From Robiginitomaculum sp. (GTDB taxonomy: Bacteria; Pseudomonadota; Alphaproteobacteria; Caulobacterales; Maricaulaceae), in the NCBI GenBank assembly GCA_016765135.1, contig JAESQN010000002.1, positions 82,386 to 146,385 on the forward strand: a stretch of 64,000 nucleotides of DNA. Reading direction: 5' to 3'. Shown here in pieces: positions 37,301 to 45,574 of this stretch (the first letter of the stretch is position 1; each line of letters opens with the position of its first letter). The position numbers were made by a program, and so were the translations under genes. Under the pieces are notes generated by a model that saw nothing but the letters and a program-made list of their open reading frames with translations, was not told the DNA's origin and did not search any database.

Positions 37301-37378
37301 CAAGAGCACACAAGACGGGTAGCGTTTACGGTAGAGTTGGAGAAGCTAAAAGCAGCGCTGGATAATTTACCGGAATAA
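34358..37378 (+). CDS. valS: Valyl-tRNA synthetase with a 60-codon repeat-derived insertion
   Basis: The start MLDKSFNPEQAEQRIYEAWE at 34358 lies after the popZ terminator; it gives 1006 residues. Class I signatures are intact: NVTGNLHMGHALNN (HIGH) and GQKMSKSKGNVVDPL (KMSKS), with DVLDTWFSSGLWPF and DIIFFWVARMMMQG between them, and a C-terminal coiled coil. Two oddities stand out. Codons 404-463 (35567-35746) are a palindromic repeat element inserted in frame between LTDQWYVDAKKL...MDAG and GETRFIPPNWKK. The stretch at about 35870-36065 is markedly AT-rich against its surroundings. The enzyme charges tRNA-Val in the cytoplasm and should be essential. Confidence 0.96.
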   Translation: MLDKSFNPEQAEQRIYEAWESSGAFKPRPAKSSDTKDDNYSIVIPPPNVTGNLHMGHALNNTLQDILIRYNRMLGKAVLWQPGMDHAGIATQMVVERQMAEAGEPKRTEIGREAFIKKVWEWKEKSGGTIEKQTRRLGASCDWSRTRFTMDDGLSDAVRKVFVQMYNEGLIYRDKRLVNWDPHFQTAISNIEVENEERDGFFWHFKYPLENGETYEYVEKDEDGKITLRETRDYISIATTRPETMLGDGAVAVHPSDERYAPIVGKKVLLPLADRYIPIITDRYPDPDKGSGAVKITGAHDFNDYEVAKRHDLPMHVIMDEKARMKASDIMPEKYVGMDRFVARKAVVADIDALGLLEKIEDHKAAVPIGDRSGVVIEPMLTDQWYVDAKKLSVDAVGAMDAGHNATPSSTAHSPPPPSTHSRESGNPVQDIKGAPKALTSSAGSPIEPGMSGGKGGGMTSDKGETRFIPPNWKKTWDQWMDDIQPWCISRQLWWGHQVPAWYGISLEGIENYERDRQLSKEIFVAENEVDAIKLAQSYYGKSVNISIVEDGVTLHCHDEDENLCSIELVRDPDVLDTWFSSGLWPFATLGWPEQTDEFDRFYPTSTLVTAFDIIFFWVARMMMQGLHLTGKVPFKDVYIHALVLDEHGQKMSKSKGNVVDPLVLIDKYGADALRFSLAAQAAQGRNIRLSEPRIEGYRNFGTKLWNAANFCQLKGCAPVADFDPLACQQTVNKWIVGEVAKASAQVTSAIEAYRFNEAADAAYKFSRGQYCDWYVELIKPVFDSEDKAAIAETKACAAWAFDQILKMLHPFMPFITEELWSQTAGATPRDGFLMAASWPDMSDNYINTEAETDIAWLIDLISEVRSVRTEMNIPPSKKAKMVLVGASAGTISRMGTYKEALERMARMESWETADTAPKGAIQAVVGETTIAMPLTGLIDLDAERTRIDKEIAKVEVEIKKIDGKLANKNFTDRAPAHVVEQEHTRRVAFTVELEKLKAALDNLPE
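35567..35746. repeat. Palindromic repeat element inserted in frame in valS
   Basis: The 180 bases are exactly 60 codons and interrupt otherwise conserved ValRS sequence. They contain the palindrome CATTCCCGCGAAAGCGGGAA (from 35618), then AGCGCCAAAAGCGCT, then CTGGATCCCCGATC...CCGGGGATGAG (to about 35712), in the same order as the intergenic copy near 63772-63911 read on the minus strand. Pyrimidine-rich flanks give a Pro-, Ser- and Gly-rich peptide. The translated product is probably a disordered loop at the protein surface. Confidence 0.85.
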
Positions 37379-37560
37379 TCCTTCCTCCATTTTTCATGGG
37401 GGAAGTGCCGAAGCTCTTGCGTAGGCGATGGGGGCAGACGCTCTTGCGTCTCAACGATGGTATCGATTATTACAAAAGCTCAGAAGCGCACAAGATGTGC
37501 GCGCCCCCATCCCCCTCTAAGAAGAGGGTACTTCCCCCGCAAGAGGCAGGGGAAGGAAGT
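37379..37560. repeat. Interspersed inverted-repeat element, family B, copy 2
   Basis: It opens with CCTTCCTCCATTTTTCATGG and GGGGAAGTGCCGAAGCTCTTGCG, and closes with GGGTACTTCCCCCGCAAGAGGCAGGGGAAGGAAG, the mirrored arm. The inner GATGGGGGC and GCCCCCATCC blocks also mirror each other. It aligns with the reverse complement of 19984-20154. It fills nearly the whole gap between the convergent valS and M1/M28 protease genes and could form a strong cruciform or RNA hairpin that stops both transcripts. Confidence 0.75.
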
Positions 37561-37563
37561 ATG

Positions 37564-40500
37564 TTACCGCTTACCCAACACCAGCTCCAGTTTCATGGTT
37601 TCCCCTGCCCGGTCTATGACAAGCTCGACCTTATCGCCGGGACTGTATTTTTTAAGCTCGCCCGAATAGGCCCGCAAATCTTTGACGGGTTCGCCGCCGA
37701 AATGGGTGATGACATCGCCTTCTTGCAAGCCTGCTTTGGCCCCGGCGCTACCATCCGAGACCATTTTCACTTTTACACCCGCGCCCTCAAAGGCGAAATC
37801 TGGCATCATGCCTGTGCTGACACGCCGCCCGCTTCGCCTTACGGATGATGTGGCGGCTTTGCCGTTTGTGGGTGTGATCTGGTTAGTCATGGGGTCGGGC
37901 CTGGTGCCGAGATAGCCCACGACTTCCTTGGTCAATGTGGCAACACGAACAAGGCTGTCCGGGTCAACCGTACCGGCCATGTCGGACGGGCGGTGATAAT
38001 CGGTCGTGGCTGCGCCGAAAATATGTATGGCTGGGATATTTGCCTCCAGGAATGCCGTGTGATCCGAAGCATTGACTTCTTGATTGACAAGAACGGTTTG
38101 GATGCCCGTGGTCGCCGTGGTGCCCATGAAAATGAACGGCCATTCGCGGGCGGATGATGTACCGAAAACCATGATTTTATCCCCGGCCCGGCCCACCGTA
38201 TCCAGATTGACATTGGCGAAAATTTTATCCGCCGGATAATCCTTGGCCGTTTTGACATAATGTCGTGCGCCCAACAGCCCGGCCTCCTCGGCGGTGGAGG
38301 CTAATAATATGATTGTCCGGTCAGGCGCAGATTTGGCGAGCGAATGGGCCATCTCCAGCATGACTGCCACGCCGGACGCATTATCATCAGCGCCGGGATG
38401 GACTTGCCCCTTAAATTCGTCCCGAGCGCCGGGCCAACCATGGCCAAGATGATCATAATGGGCCGAGAGAACAACCGACTGCCCGGCGAGTTTTGGATCT
38501 TTGCCGGGGATGACACCCACGACATTTCGAACCTCTACTTTTGTGCCTTTTGGGCCATCAACTGTGAAAGATTGAAAATATGTGCTTGCATCGCCGCCGG
38601 GTTTGAGACCTGCCGACTTGAATTCAGCCGCTATATAATCAGCGGCCTTGCCAAGACCAGCCGTGCCAACGCCCCTGCCCTCATAGGCTTCGGCGCTTAA
38701 AGTTTGCACCACGCCCATCATACGCGCCGCATCAAATACGGGTTTAAGTTGGGCCAAGGCCGGGCGGGGTTTTAGCTTGGCGGTTGAGGTTACGGTTTTA
38801 TCCAGCACCGCCACCAAAGGCGAACCAACGGCGCCCCATTGACCTTTAGCGGAGTTGGTCGGGTCGTCGCCGTTAAACGCCAGATATGAATATTTGCCGT
38901 AATGGGGTAATTTACGCGCCAGCCCGGCTACGGCCGCGTCCGAATGGGCCGTCAGACCGACAACCACTGCGCTGGAATTTTCAGGATTACGCACGGCGAT
39001 AACGGTGGAATTTTCGCGCAGGCTAAGGGATTTATCGCCCAGAGTAGCCGTGTTATTTAAAATACTGGCGTCGTAAACTTCAAGAGAATGCTTGACCACG
39101 CCGTAATATTTGTTGTCCGCACCGAACACCCAAACCGCCCCGTCTTCGGGCAAAAGGCTGATATCCGTATCTTTGACGATCTCGACATTCTCCCGCCCGC
39201 TCCAAAGCGCGGCCAGTTTGGAATATCGGGATTTCTTCTCCGGGCTTGTGCGGGTCGGCAAGATAATCATAACCTTGTCGGCCCCAAAAGCCGCGCCCAA
39301 AGACGGCGGGATTTCGGCCCAATGCAAACGGCGAAACAAATTGAACTCAGGGTCAACCTCAACACGGATAACTTTGCCATCGACGGGGATAGAAAACACT
39401 TGCTGGCGTTTGGTCATATGCACGGTGCTGCGTGTCACCGTATCAGCCGTATATATGACAACAGGGACTTGCAGATCAAAAGCATCGCGGCTTTGGTTTT
39501 GCTGAAGTATAAGTGTAAGGTTTTCGCCCTCCTGGGCTGCTTTTTCTATGGCCAATTCCGGTGCACCAACACCGCCGACCCATTGCTCGAAAAACGGTTT
39601 TAAATCTTCGCCCGTGACCTCCTCGAACGCTATGCGAATATCGTCCCATCTCCCGACACTATATTTGTGCTTGCGGTAAAAACTCTGAAAACTACGCAGA
39701 AAATTCTCGTCCCCGACCTTGTCGCGCAGCATGTCAAACACCATGGAGGTCTTGCCGTAGCCAACCGCCTGGGTCGGGCCGTCCGTGCGGCCAATGAAAT
39801 CTTGCAAGGCGAAATCATTGGAAGCATCCACATAGCTGGTATAATTTTGCAGGGTCGCGCGGCGATATTGCGCGCCTGTACCGCGCTGCTCGGCCACCAG
39901 ATGATCAGCCATATAGGCGGTCAGTCCCTCGGCCCAATTACCACTGTCAAAATCAATATAAACCGAATTACCCCACCAATTGTGCAGGAGCTCATGGGGG
40001 TAGGACGAATGCAAGATAAACGGAAACCGGATGATCCGCGACCCTAACAAGGTAAAGCTCGGCATGCCGTAGCCGGTCTCCCAAAAGTTCTCGACCAGGG
40101 CGAATTTGGTATAGGGGTACGGCCCCAGCATTTCGCGGTACATCTCCATATATTGCGCCGTAACTTCCAAATATTTATTGGCCATAGCTTCGTCCGGCGT
40201 GCGCAAATATGCCATGGCAGTGACGTTACCAATAGGTAGCTCGTATTGGGTAAATTCGGCCCCGATGACATATATTTCTTCGCTCGGGGTCGGGGCTGTC
40301 CATCTATCTATATGCACGCCGCCCACATCTTCATTGCGCTTACGTTCGCCTTGGGAGACGGACGACCAACCCTGGGGCAAAGTCACGGTCATATCATAGG
40401 TGATCAGCGTGTCTTTAACGGTTGGCACCCAATAGGTGGCCCCGGCCAAATAAACGCCGCGCTGCTCGATCAAGCCCGGCGAGGTGGAAAAACCCCGCGA

Positions 40501-40983
40501 ATATTCTGCGCCCATCTGTTTGATAGGGTTGTTGATTTCTCCGCTATAGGACAAGGTAAGTGTGTTAGTGCTCTTCGTATTAGTACTGGCCGAAAACCCG
40601 CTCAGCTCATAAACATTGACCTTGACAATGCTATCATCGGAAGCATTGTCCCGGTCCATGCCGAGATCATCCGCATTGCGGTTTTCAGCCACCAGTTTAA
40701 AATTGATGTTACCGTCCGTTTTTTGGACGGATAAATTCGAATTGAGCAAAATTTGCAATCCGTCTCTGGCAAGACCCGGCGGTATAGTGATCGTATCAAC
40801 AGCCTCTAATTTGTGGATGTCGGGCGTAATCGTGACAGCAATCTCGTGATGGAGCGGTGTTTCAACGCCCGCGTCAACTTGCTCTTTTTCTTTGGGCGTA
40901 CAGGCCGTGAATGCTAAAACGACTAAAAAGGCAAAGCCAAGACGAATAAATTGATAGGAAAACATGAGCACAGCCCTTTTCAT
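37564..40983 (-). CDS. M1-M28-PDZ fusion metallopeptidase, lipoprotein
   Basis: This 1139-residue protein has a lipoprotein signal (lipobox LAFTAC; an alternative start at 40965 shortens the N-terminus by six residues). The M1-like part carries YPHELLHNWWGN and a Glu in WAEGLTAYMAD (about residue 345 onward), but instead of the usual GxMEN motif it has LVENFWETGYGMPSF. A second zinc peptidase, M28-like, follows at about 800-1000, with SAHYDHLGHG, HPGADDNASGVAVMLE and ASTAEEAGLLGARHY. A C-terminal PDZ domain ends the protein (AGAKAGLQEGDVITHFGG). The combination suggests coupled trimming of peptides in the periplasm or at the surface. Its stop lies four bases from a family B repeat. Confidence 0.88.
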   Translation of the reverse strand: MKRAVLMFSYQFIRLGFAFLVVLAFTACTPKEKEQVDAGVETPLHHEIAVTITPDIHKLEAVDTITIPPGLARDGLQILLNSNLSVQKTDGNINFKLVAENRNADDLGMDRDNASDDSIVKVNVYELSGFSASTNTKSTNTLTLSYSGEINNPIKQMGAEYSRGFSTSPGLIEQRGVYLAGATYWVPTVKDTLITYDMTVTLPQGWSSVSQGERKRNEDVGGVHIDRWTAPTPSEEIYVIGAEFTQYELPIGNVTAMAYLRTPDEAMANKYLEVTAQYMEMYREMLGPYPYTKFALVENFWETGYGMPSFTLLGSRIIRFPFILHSSYPHELLHNWWGNSVYIDFDSGNWAEGLTAYMADHLVAEQRGTGAQYRRATLQNYTSYVDASNDFALQDFIGRTDGPTQAVGYGKTSMVFDMLRDKVGDENFLRSFQSFYRKHKYSVGRWDDIRIAFEEVTGEDLKPFFEQWVGGVGAPELAIEKAAQEGENLTLILQQNQSRDAFDLQVPVVIYTADTVTRSTVHMTKRQQVFSIPVDGKVIRVEVDPEFNLFRRLHWAEIPPSLGAAFGADKVMIILPTRTSPEKKSRYSKLAALWSGRENVEIVKDTDISLLPEDGAVWVFGADNKYYGVVKHSLEVYDASILNNTATLGDKSLSLRENSTVIAVRNPENSSAVVVGLTAHSDAAVAGLARKLPHYGKYSYLAFNGDDPTNSAKGQWGAVGSPLVAVLDKTVTSTAKLKPRPALAQLKPVFDAARMMGVVQTLSAEAYEGRGVGTAGLGKAADYIAAEFKSAGLKPGGDASTYFQSFTVDGPKGTKVEVRNVVGVIPGKDPKLAGQSVVLSAHYDHLGHGWPGARDEFKGQVHPGADDNASGVAVMLEMAHSLAKSAPDRTIILLASTAEEAGLLGARHYVKTAKDYPADKIFANVNLDTVGRAGDKIMVFGTSSAREWPFIFMGTTATTGIQTVLVNQEVNASDHTAFLEANIPAIHIFGAATTDYHRPSDMAGTVDPDSLVRVATLTKEVVGYLGTRPDPMTNQITPTNGKAATSSVRRSGRRVSTGMMPDFAFEGAGVKVKMVSDGSAGAKAGLQEGDVITHFGGEPVKDLRAYSGELKKYSPGDKVELVIDRAGETMKLELVLGKR

Positions 40984-41110
40984 TAGTTTAAAACAAGCTC
41001 CCAGAGCTTACGCACAACCCCCGTATTATACAAGTATTTAGCATGAAATCTGGGATAACCCCTCCAGCCAGCACCCCCTTGCACCTATGTTTCAAGCATT
41101 ACTTTCAAAA

Positions 41111-41674
41111 CTATATAGCGTCTTTGATAATATCGTAAACTTCTGGGATGTTATCACGGATTTCTTCGCGGGTCAGGCCTTCTACGGAATAGGGGAAATT
41201 TAGCCATTTTTCAGTGGTGTAGAGATAATAATCCGGCACCCGGTCGGTTTTGTTGGCTTCGGGCTTGTAATAGGGAACGGCGACGCGGATATCATGGGGG
41301 GCGTTTCTACGGGCGCGCTCATGCAGCTGGTCAATGACGGCCTTGATGGTGTTGCCCGTATCAAACACATCATCAACAATTAGCACGCTATCCTTATGGC
41401 CCAGGTTTTTGAGCAAATAGGACATGCCGTAAATATCCACCGTGTTACGGCGCTCGGCTATGCCGTGATAGGAGGATGTGCGAATGGCAATATTATCGGA
41501 ATTACAGCCGCCGTAATAATCGAGGAACTCTTGTACTGCGATACCAATGGGTGTGCCGCCGCGCCATAGGGCAATGATAAACTTGGGCCTAAAGCCGCTT
41601 TCAAGAACCTTTGCCCCAAGTCGGAAACTGTCGTCCAGTAATTCCTGGGAATCGAGATAAACTTTTTCAACCAT
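41111..41674 (-). CDS. Phosphoribosyltransferase-fold protein, paralogue 1
   Basis: This 187-residue type I PRTase has a canonical PRPP loop VLIVDDVFDTGNTIKAVIDQ (about residues 97-116). The front reads YLDSQELLDDSFRLGAKVLE and PKFIIALWRGGTPIGIAVQE. It resembles the hypoxanthine/xanthine PRTases found in archaea and some bacteria. The base substrate cannot be fixed from sequence alone. It is divergent from a clear paralogue 118 bases away. The C-terminal NIPEVYDIIKDAI is shared in outline by both. Confidence 0.82.
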   Translation of the reverse strand: MVEKVYLDSQELLDDSFRLGAKVLESGFRPKFIIALWRGGTPIGIAVQEFLDYYGGCNSDNIAIRTSSYHGIAERRNTVDIYGMSYLLKNLGHKDSVLIVDDVFDTGNTIKAVIDQLHERARRNAPHDIRVAVPYYKPEANKTDRVPDYYLYTTEKWLNFPYSVEGLTREEIRDNIPEVYDIIKDAI

Positions 41675-41792
41675 GTGAACAAATCCTAGTTTGAAATAAA
41701 TTCATAAAGCACATTTTTTTGTGTATCAAGGCTTTACATTTACCAAACTTCAAATGAAAATGGCTTCCCAGTGCGGGGACAAGTGAGGGAAT

Positions 41793-42374
41793 ATGGAAAA
41801 ACGTTTTATCGGGTCGCAGGAATTGCTGGAAGACAGCTTCCGGTTGGCTGTTAAAATTTACGAGAGCGGCTTTCGGCCGGACTATATTGTTGGCATTTGG
41901 CGCGGGGGTACACCTGTGGGCATTATTGTTCATGATTTTCTGGCTTATGTCGGGGTCAAGGTTGACCATATTTCCGTGCGTACCTCTTATAAAGGCATGG
42001 AGTTTTATGACCCCAAAGGGCCAAAGCAACAAACACGGGTACATAATACCAGATTTCTCATTGACCGGGTTAATGCGGGCGATTCCATGCTGATTGTAGA
42101 TGATGTTTATTCGTCCGGGCGCAGTGTCGAGGCGGTCATTAAGCGCCTAAAACGCAAGCTTAGGCGTAATATGGCCGGGGACGTGCGCATTGCCACACCC
42201 TGGTACAAGCCCAGCCACAACCGCACAGGCCGTGTGCCGGATTATGTCCTGCACGAAAGCGAAGACTGGCTGGTGATGCCCCACGAACTGAACGGGCTTA
42301 GCCCCGCAGAAATCAAAGAACACCGCCCCGTCGTCCATGATTTGGCTATGAAGACACTGGGGCGTGAAAGTTAA
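41793..42374 (+). CDS. Phosphoribosyltransferase-fold protein, paralogue 2
   Basis: This 193-residue protein is plainly homologous to its neighbour along its whole length (FIGSQELLEDSFRLAVKIYE, DYIVGIWRGGTPVGIIVHD). Its PRPP loop reads MLIVDDVYSSGRSVEAVIKR, where Ser-Ser-Gly-Arg-Ser replaces the DTGxT core. The loop after the second strand (KGMEFYDPKGPKQQTRVHN) is also different. It may use another base, have weakened catalysis or act as a regulator. A CRP-type or other leader is not visible. Its last four bases overlap the convergent brnA gene. Confidence 0.78.
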   Translation: MEKRFIGSQELLEDSFRLAVKIYESGFRPDYIVGIWRGGTPVGIIVHDFLAYVGVKVDHISVRTSYKGMEFYDPKGPKQQTRVHNTRFLIDRVNAGDSMLIVDDVYSSGRSVEAVIKRLKRKLRRNMAGDVRIATPWYKPSHNRTGRVPDYVLHESEDWLVMPHELNGLSPAEIKEHRPVVHDLAMKTLGRES

Positions 42375-42685
42375 AGCGAAGCGTCTTCTTTTAATTCACC
42401 AGTGACATAGCGGTGCAAGACGGAAGTTAGTAAAGTTTGGTAAGGGATACCTTGGCGAAGAGCCATGGCTTTCAACTTTTGGATGTCTCGTGTGTACGCC
42501 CTAAAGGTAACAGGTTTTCGTTTAAGGGTATTACGGGCGATTTGTGCCAATTGTTTCTGTCTCTTATCCAGATTTTTTACCGGTATAAATTCTCCCTGCT
42601 CAGCCGCGAGGTATAACTCGTATTCCTCTGTACTATCGAAGTCTTTACGCTTCAAAGTTGGTGGTAATTTGGTTGTTTTAGTCAT
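42371..42685 (-). CDS. brnA: BrnA/CopG-like ribbon-helix-helix antitoxin
   Basis: This 104-residue protein has a charged N-terminal half, probably the toxin-contact region. It is followed by a ribbon-helix-helix domain: the strand VTFRAYTRDIQKLKAMA and the helix-turn-helix GIPYQTLLTSVLHRYV. Unlike classical order, the antitoxin follows the toxin, which is typical of brnTA. It begins four bases after the brnT stop. The role is neutralisation of BrnT and repression of the operon. Confidence 0.8.
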   Translation of the reverse strand: MTKTTKLPPTLKRKDFDSTEEYELYLAAEQGEFIPVKNLDKRQKQLAQIARNTLKRKPVTFRAYTRDIQKLKAMALRQGIPYQTLLTSVLHRYVTGELKEDASL

Positions 42686-42689
42686 AACT

Positions 42690-42959
42690 TTACCTGGTTA
42701 AATATTTCTTGTGGAATGCCCGGCTCTGATAAATGGTTTTTAAAAACAGATGGTCTTCGTTCACGATATAGGGCACTCCACATGCATAACCATCAATGTC
42801 AACGACCATTAGCCTTTGGTGGGCATATTGTTTGGTGTTTGGGTGGAACATATCATCCAGTAAACGCCCATCATCTAAAGCCAATACCACCATTTCAAAG
42901 CTCAGACCGCGTTCAACCAAAAGGTTGCGGTTTTTAATGTCGTCCCATTCAAAGTTCAT
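42690..42959 (-). CDS. brnT: BrnT-like (DUF497) ribonuclease toxin
   Basis: The start at 42959 (MNFEWDDIKNRNLLVERG) has an AAAAGG site upstream and matches the family N-terminus; an upstream codon at 42989 adds ten residues and is less likely. The 89-residue protein has the BrnT marks FEWDDIKNRNLL, LSFEMVVLAL, the HQRLMVVDIDG strand and the C-terminal IYQSRAFHKKYL. BrnT belongs to the RelE-like ribonuclease fold and cuts RNA. It is co-transcribed with brnA. Confidence 0.83.
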   Translation of the reverse strand: MNFEWDDIKNRNLLVERGLSFEMVVLALDDGRLLDDMFHPNTKQYAHQRLMVVDIDGYACGVPYIVNEDHLFLKTIYQSRAFHKKYLTR

Positions 42960-42990
42960 AGCCTTTTCGCCCTTATAAAGCACGTACATC

Positions 42991-43006
42991 TAATGTCAAT
43001 ACATTA
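42991..43006 (-). promoter_or_regulatory. Probable brnTA operator
   Basis: TAATGT-CAAT-ACATTA is a perfect inverted repeat 32 bases upstream of the brnT start. Ribbon-helix-helix antitoxins usually bind such short palindromes; the link to BrnA is inferred. Confidence 0.5.
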
Positions 43007-43071
43007 AAGAGCTTTGCTTTGCTACGTATTTGCTAAGTTACAGGTAAAACTATCCCCTTATACCCCATCTT

Positions 43072-44370
43072 TTATCCCAGCGGGTTCATACCCATTAGGG
43101 CGGCAATCCACAGGGCTATACCGACCAGGGCGGCGCTGGTGAAGTTGGACAAGGAACCAGCCAACAGGGCTTTCATACCGAGCATGGAGATTTCTTTCTT
43201 GCGCTCTGGTAGTACCGCACCAAGTCCAGCCATGAGAATGCCGACCCCGACAAAATTAGCGAACCCGCACAAGGCTACGGTGATGGCCACTTGGCCTTGC
43301 AAGGAGAAATCATCCATAACTTTGGTGAAATTCAAATAGGCCAGAAACTCATTGGCTACCAGTTTTTCTCCTAAAAACGGCCCGGCGGCCAATACTTCGT
43401 TTACGGGTACACCGATCAACCAGGCAATGGGCGCGAAAAGATAACCAAACACTGTGGACAAAGAAAATTCGGGATACCCGAACCAGCCGCCAACACCGCC
43501 AAATATACCGTCGATCAGGGCTATCACCGCTACAAAGGCGATAATAACGGCGATGACATTGAGCATGATAGTCAGGCCCGTTAGCGCCCCGGTCGTCGCG
43601 GCTTCGATCAAATTGGTGGCTTTATTGGGGTCGTCTTCCGCCTCCCGGTCTTTAAAGCTGGCAATATCGTAAGGTTCTTCGGTTTCAGGGATCAGCAACT
43701 TGCCCATTAAAAGCCCGCCTGGCGCGGCCATAAACGAGGCGACGATTAGCAATTTGCCATCAATTCCCAAGGACATATAGACCACCAATACCGTCCCGGC
43801 GATGGATGCCATACCGCACGCCATAACTGTAAATAATTGCGAACGCGTCATTTTCTTGAGATAGGGCAAAATCGCCAGTGGTGCCTCGACCATGCCAACA
43901 AAAATACTGGCGGCGGATACGGTGCTTTCGAGCCTGGAAGCGCCGGTGATAAACCGAACAACGCCGCCGATGACCTTGATCACCAAATCCATAATGCGCA
44001 AATGAAACAAGATCGCAAACAGGGTAGCCAGGAAAATAATGATCGGGAATACCTGAAATGCCAGAATCGTACCAACGCCTTGCTTGCCAGCCGCAGGCGC
44101 TAATACGCCTTCCATTGTGCCCCAATTGGATAACTCCCCGAAGACAAAATACATGCCTTCATTAGCAAATTTGATTACATGGGTGATGGCTTCTGTGACG
44201 CTGTTAAGAATAGTCGTACCAATCGGAATGGCCAATGCCAAAAGCGCAATAGCAAATTGCAAGCCGAGTGTGCGCCCTGCATTTTTATAATTGATCGCTT
44301 GTCTTTGCTCCGAGAGTAGCACAGCAATACCGACAAAAACGAGTACTCCGAGTATATTGGCAATTGGCAT
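43072..44370 (-). CDS. Concentrative nucleoside transporter (NupC/CNT family)
   Basis: This 432-residue protein is almost wholly hydrophobic, with about ten membrane segments. CNT features are GTILAFQVFPIIIFLATLFA, VEAPLAILPYLKKMTRSQLF, the SFMAAPGGLLMGKLLIPETE loop, LAGPFLGEKLVANEFLAYL-type motifs and the C-terminal CGFANFVGVGILMAGLGAVLP. It brings nucleosides in with Na+ or H+. Purine-type phosphoribosyltransferases lie nearby on the chromosome, which may make a salvage neighbourhood, but they are not in one operon. Confidence 0.93.
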   Translation of the reverse strand: MPIANILGVLVFVGIAVLLSEQRQAINYKNAGRTLGLQFAIALLALAIPIGTTILNSVTEAITHVIKFANEGMYFVFGELSNWGTMEGVLAPAAGKQGVGTILAFQVFPIIIFLATLFAILFHLRIMDLVIKVIGGVVRFITGASRLESTVSAASIFVGMVEAPLAILPYLKKMTRSQLFTVMACGMASIAGTVLVVYMSLGIDGKLLIVASFMAAPGGLLMGKLLIPETEEPYDIASFKDREAEDDPNKATNLIEAATTGALTGLTIMLNVIAVIIAFVAVIALIDGIFGGVGGWFGYPEFSLSTVFGYLFAPIAWLIGVPVNEVLAAGPFLGEKLVANEFLAYLNFTKVMDDFSLQGQVAITVALCGFANFVGVGILMAGLGAVLPERKKEISMLGMKALLAGSLSNFTSAALVGIALWIAALMGMNPLG

Positions 44371-44531
44371 ATTATCCCCCAGATTTGATTATTGGTCTTG
44401 GTTTTTATAGACAAACAATAGGCACGCGGCCAGGGTGTTGTAAAGCCGCAAAGGGTTTAATCTTCACGCCTTTCATCTTCACTATTAAGGGACAGATACC
44501 GAAACCACTCTAACTCCTCTTCCAAAGCATG

Positions 44532-45482
44532 CTACTGGCGGGTGACGGTTTCGCCTGCATCTTGTAACATGACAATGATGCTGTCCGGCCCGGCCAGATG
44601 CGCGGCGCCTACGGCGATCATAAATGTCCCCGCCTCGTCCTCCAGCAATTGATCTATGGTCTTGGTCCAGGTGCGGTTACGCTTGACTAAAAGCACATCA
44701 TACACTGTACCGTCGCCCATCACATCTTCATCGGCTATCAGATCGGCAATGCCTTTGACATCCCCTTGCACCCAATCGGCCACCAGTTCGTCCAACATTT
44801 CGGGCTGATCTTCAATAGCTTCAGCCCCGGCCACCAGAAATTCGATCTGGCTATCCTCGGGCAAGCCAGCCAGGAAATGTAATTGCTGCTCGGCGGTCTC
44901 AAAATAGCGCATGGGCTTTTTGGAAGCCTTGGCTTTGTCTGCGATGACTTTCTCCACACCACTATCGGCTTGGTATCCGGTCTTGACCATATGTATCTGG
45001 CTCAAGGCTATGCCGGCAAACCAGGGTTTCATCATATTCAGTGTTTCGGGCGGCAGGCCCAATATCTCCGCCGCTTCGCGTACTTCCTTTTCGTCCGCCT
45101 CGTCCAGCACACCCATCAAGGTACGCCCGTCCGAATAAAATGCCAAAGGCGGCAAGAGTGCGGCCATTGAGGCTTGTACTTCATCGCTTAAATCCGCCTC
45201 CAGATAGACAGCATCACTGGCGGCAAATGCGGCATTAAACGCGTCCGTCTGCCACTGTGTCTCCGGTTTTAAAATATGTACCGTACCAAACAAATACACC
45301 TTGGTATCCTCGTCCGAAACCAACCACATAGCCGGGCCGGCTGACGCTTGTTTTTGCACCTCGGTGCTGACAGATTCCTCGGCTGCCTTATTGCCCGTAG
45401 CTTTATCAGTGTCGTTCGGACTACATCCAGCCATTATCAAAGCCAAGCCCAAGATTGCAGTGAATTTTAAATATTTATGCAT
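44532..45482 (-). CDS. TraB/GumN family lipoprotein
   Basis: The start at 45482 (MHKYLKFTAILGLALIMAGC) has a CAGGAA site upstream and gives 316 residues with a clean lipobox. The TraB/GumN fold appears as MWLVSDEDTKVYLFGTVHIL and the late VLLVKRNRTWTKTIDQLL plus FMIAVGAAHLAGPDSI, which hold the conserved His and acidic positions of the family. TraB/GumN proteins are related to Tiki-type metal-dependent proteases, but bacterial members are mostly uncharacterised. It is monocistronic. Confidence 0.87.
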   Translation of the reverse strand: MHKYLKFTAILGLALIMAGCSPNDTDKATGNKAAEESVSTEVQKQASAGPAMWLVSDEDTKVYLFGTVHILKPETQWQTDAFNAAFAASDAVYLEADLSDEVQASMAALLPPLAFYSDGRTLMGVLDEADEKEVREAAEILGLPPETLNMMKPWFAGIALSQIHMVKTGYQADSGVEKVIADKAKASKKPMRYFETAEQQLHFLAGLPEDSQIEFLVAGAEAIEDQPEMLDELVADWVQGDVKGIADLIADEDVMGDGTVYDVLLVKRNRTWTKTIDQLLEDEAGTFMIAVGAAHLAGPDSIIVMLQDAGETVTRQ

Positions 45483-45574
45483 ACTCGTTTTCCTGTTTCG
45501 TTTATCTGTCAAAAGCCGTGATGATTGAGATCGTCAAATATGCCTGATGTCAGCAATATTTATTGAAACAAGCT

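Noticed and set aside
36602..37309. 235-codon open frame antisense to the valS 3' end
   Set aside because: It is a shadow of the valS codon pattern with no family resemblance.
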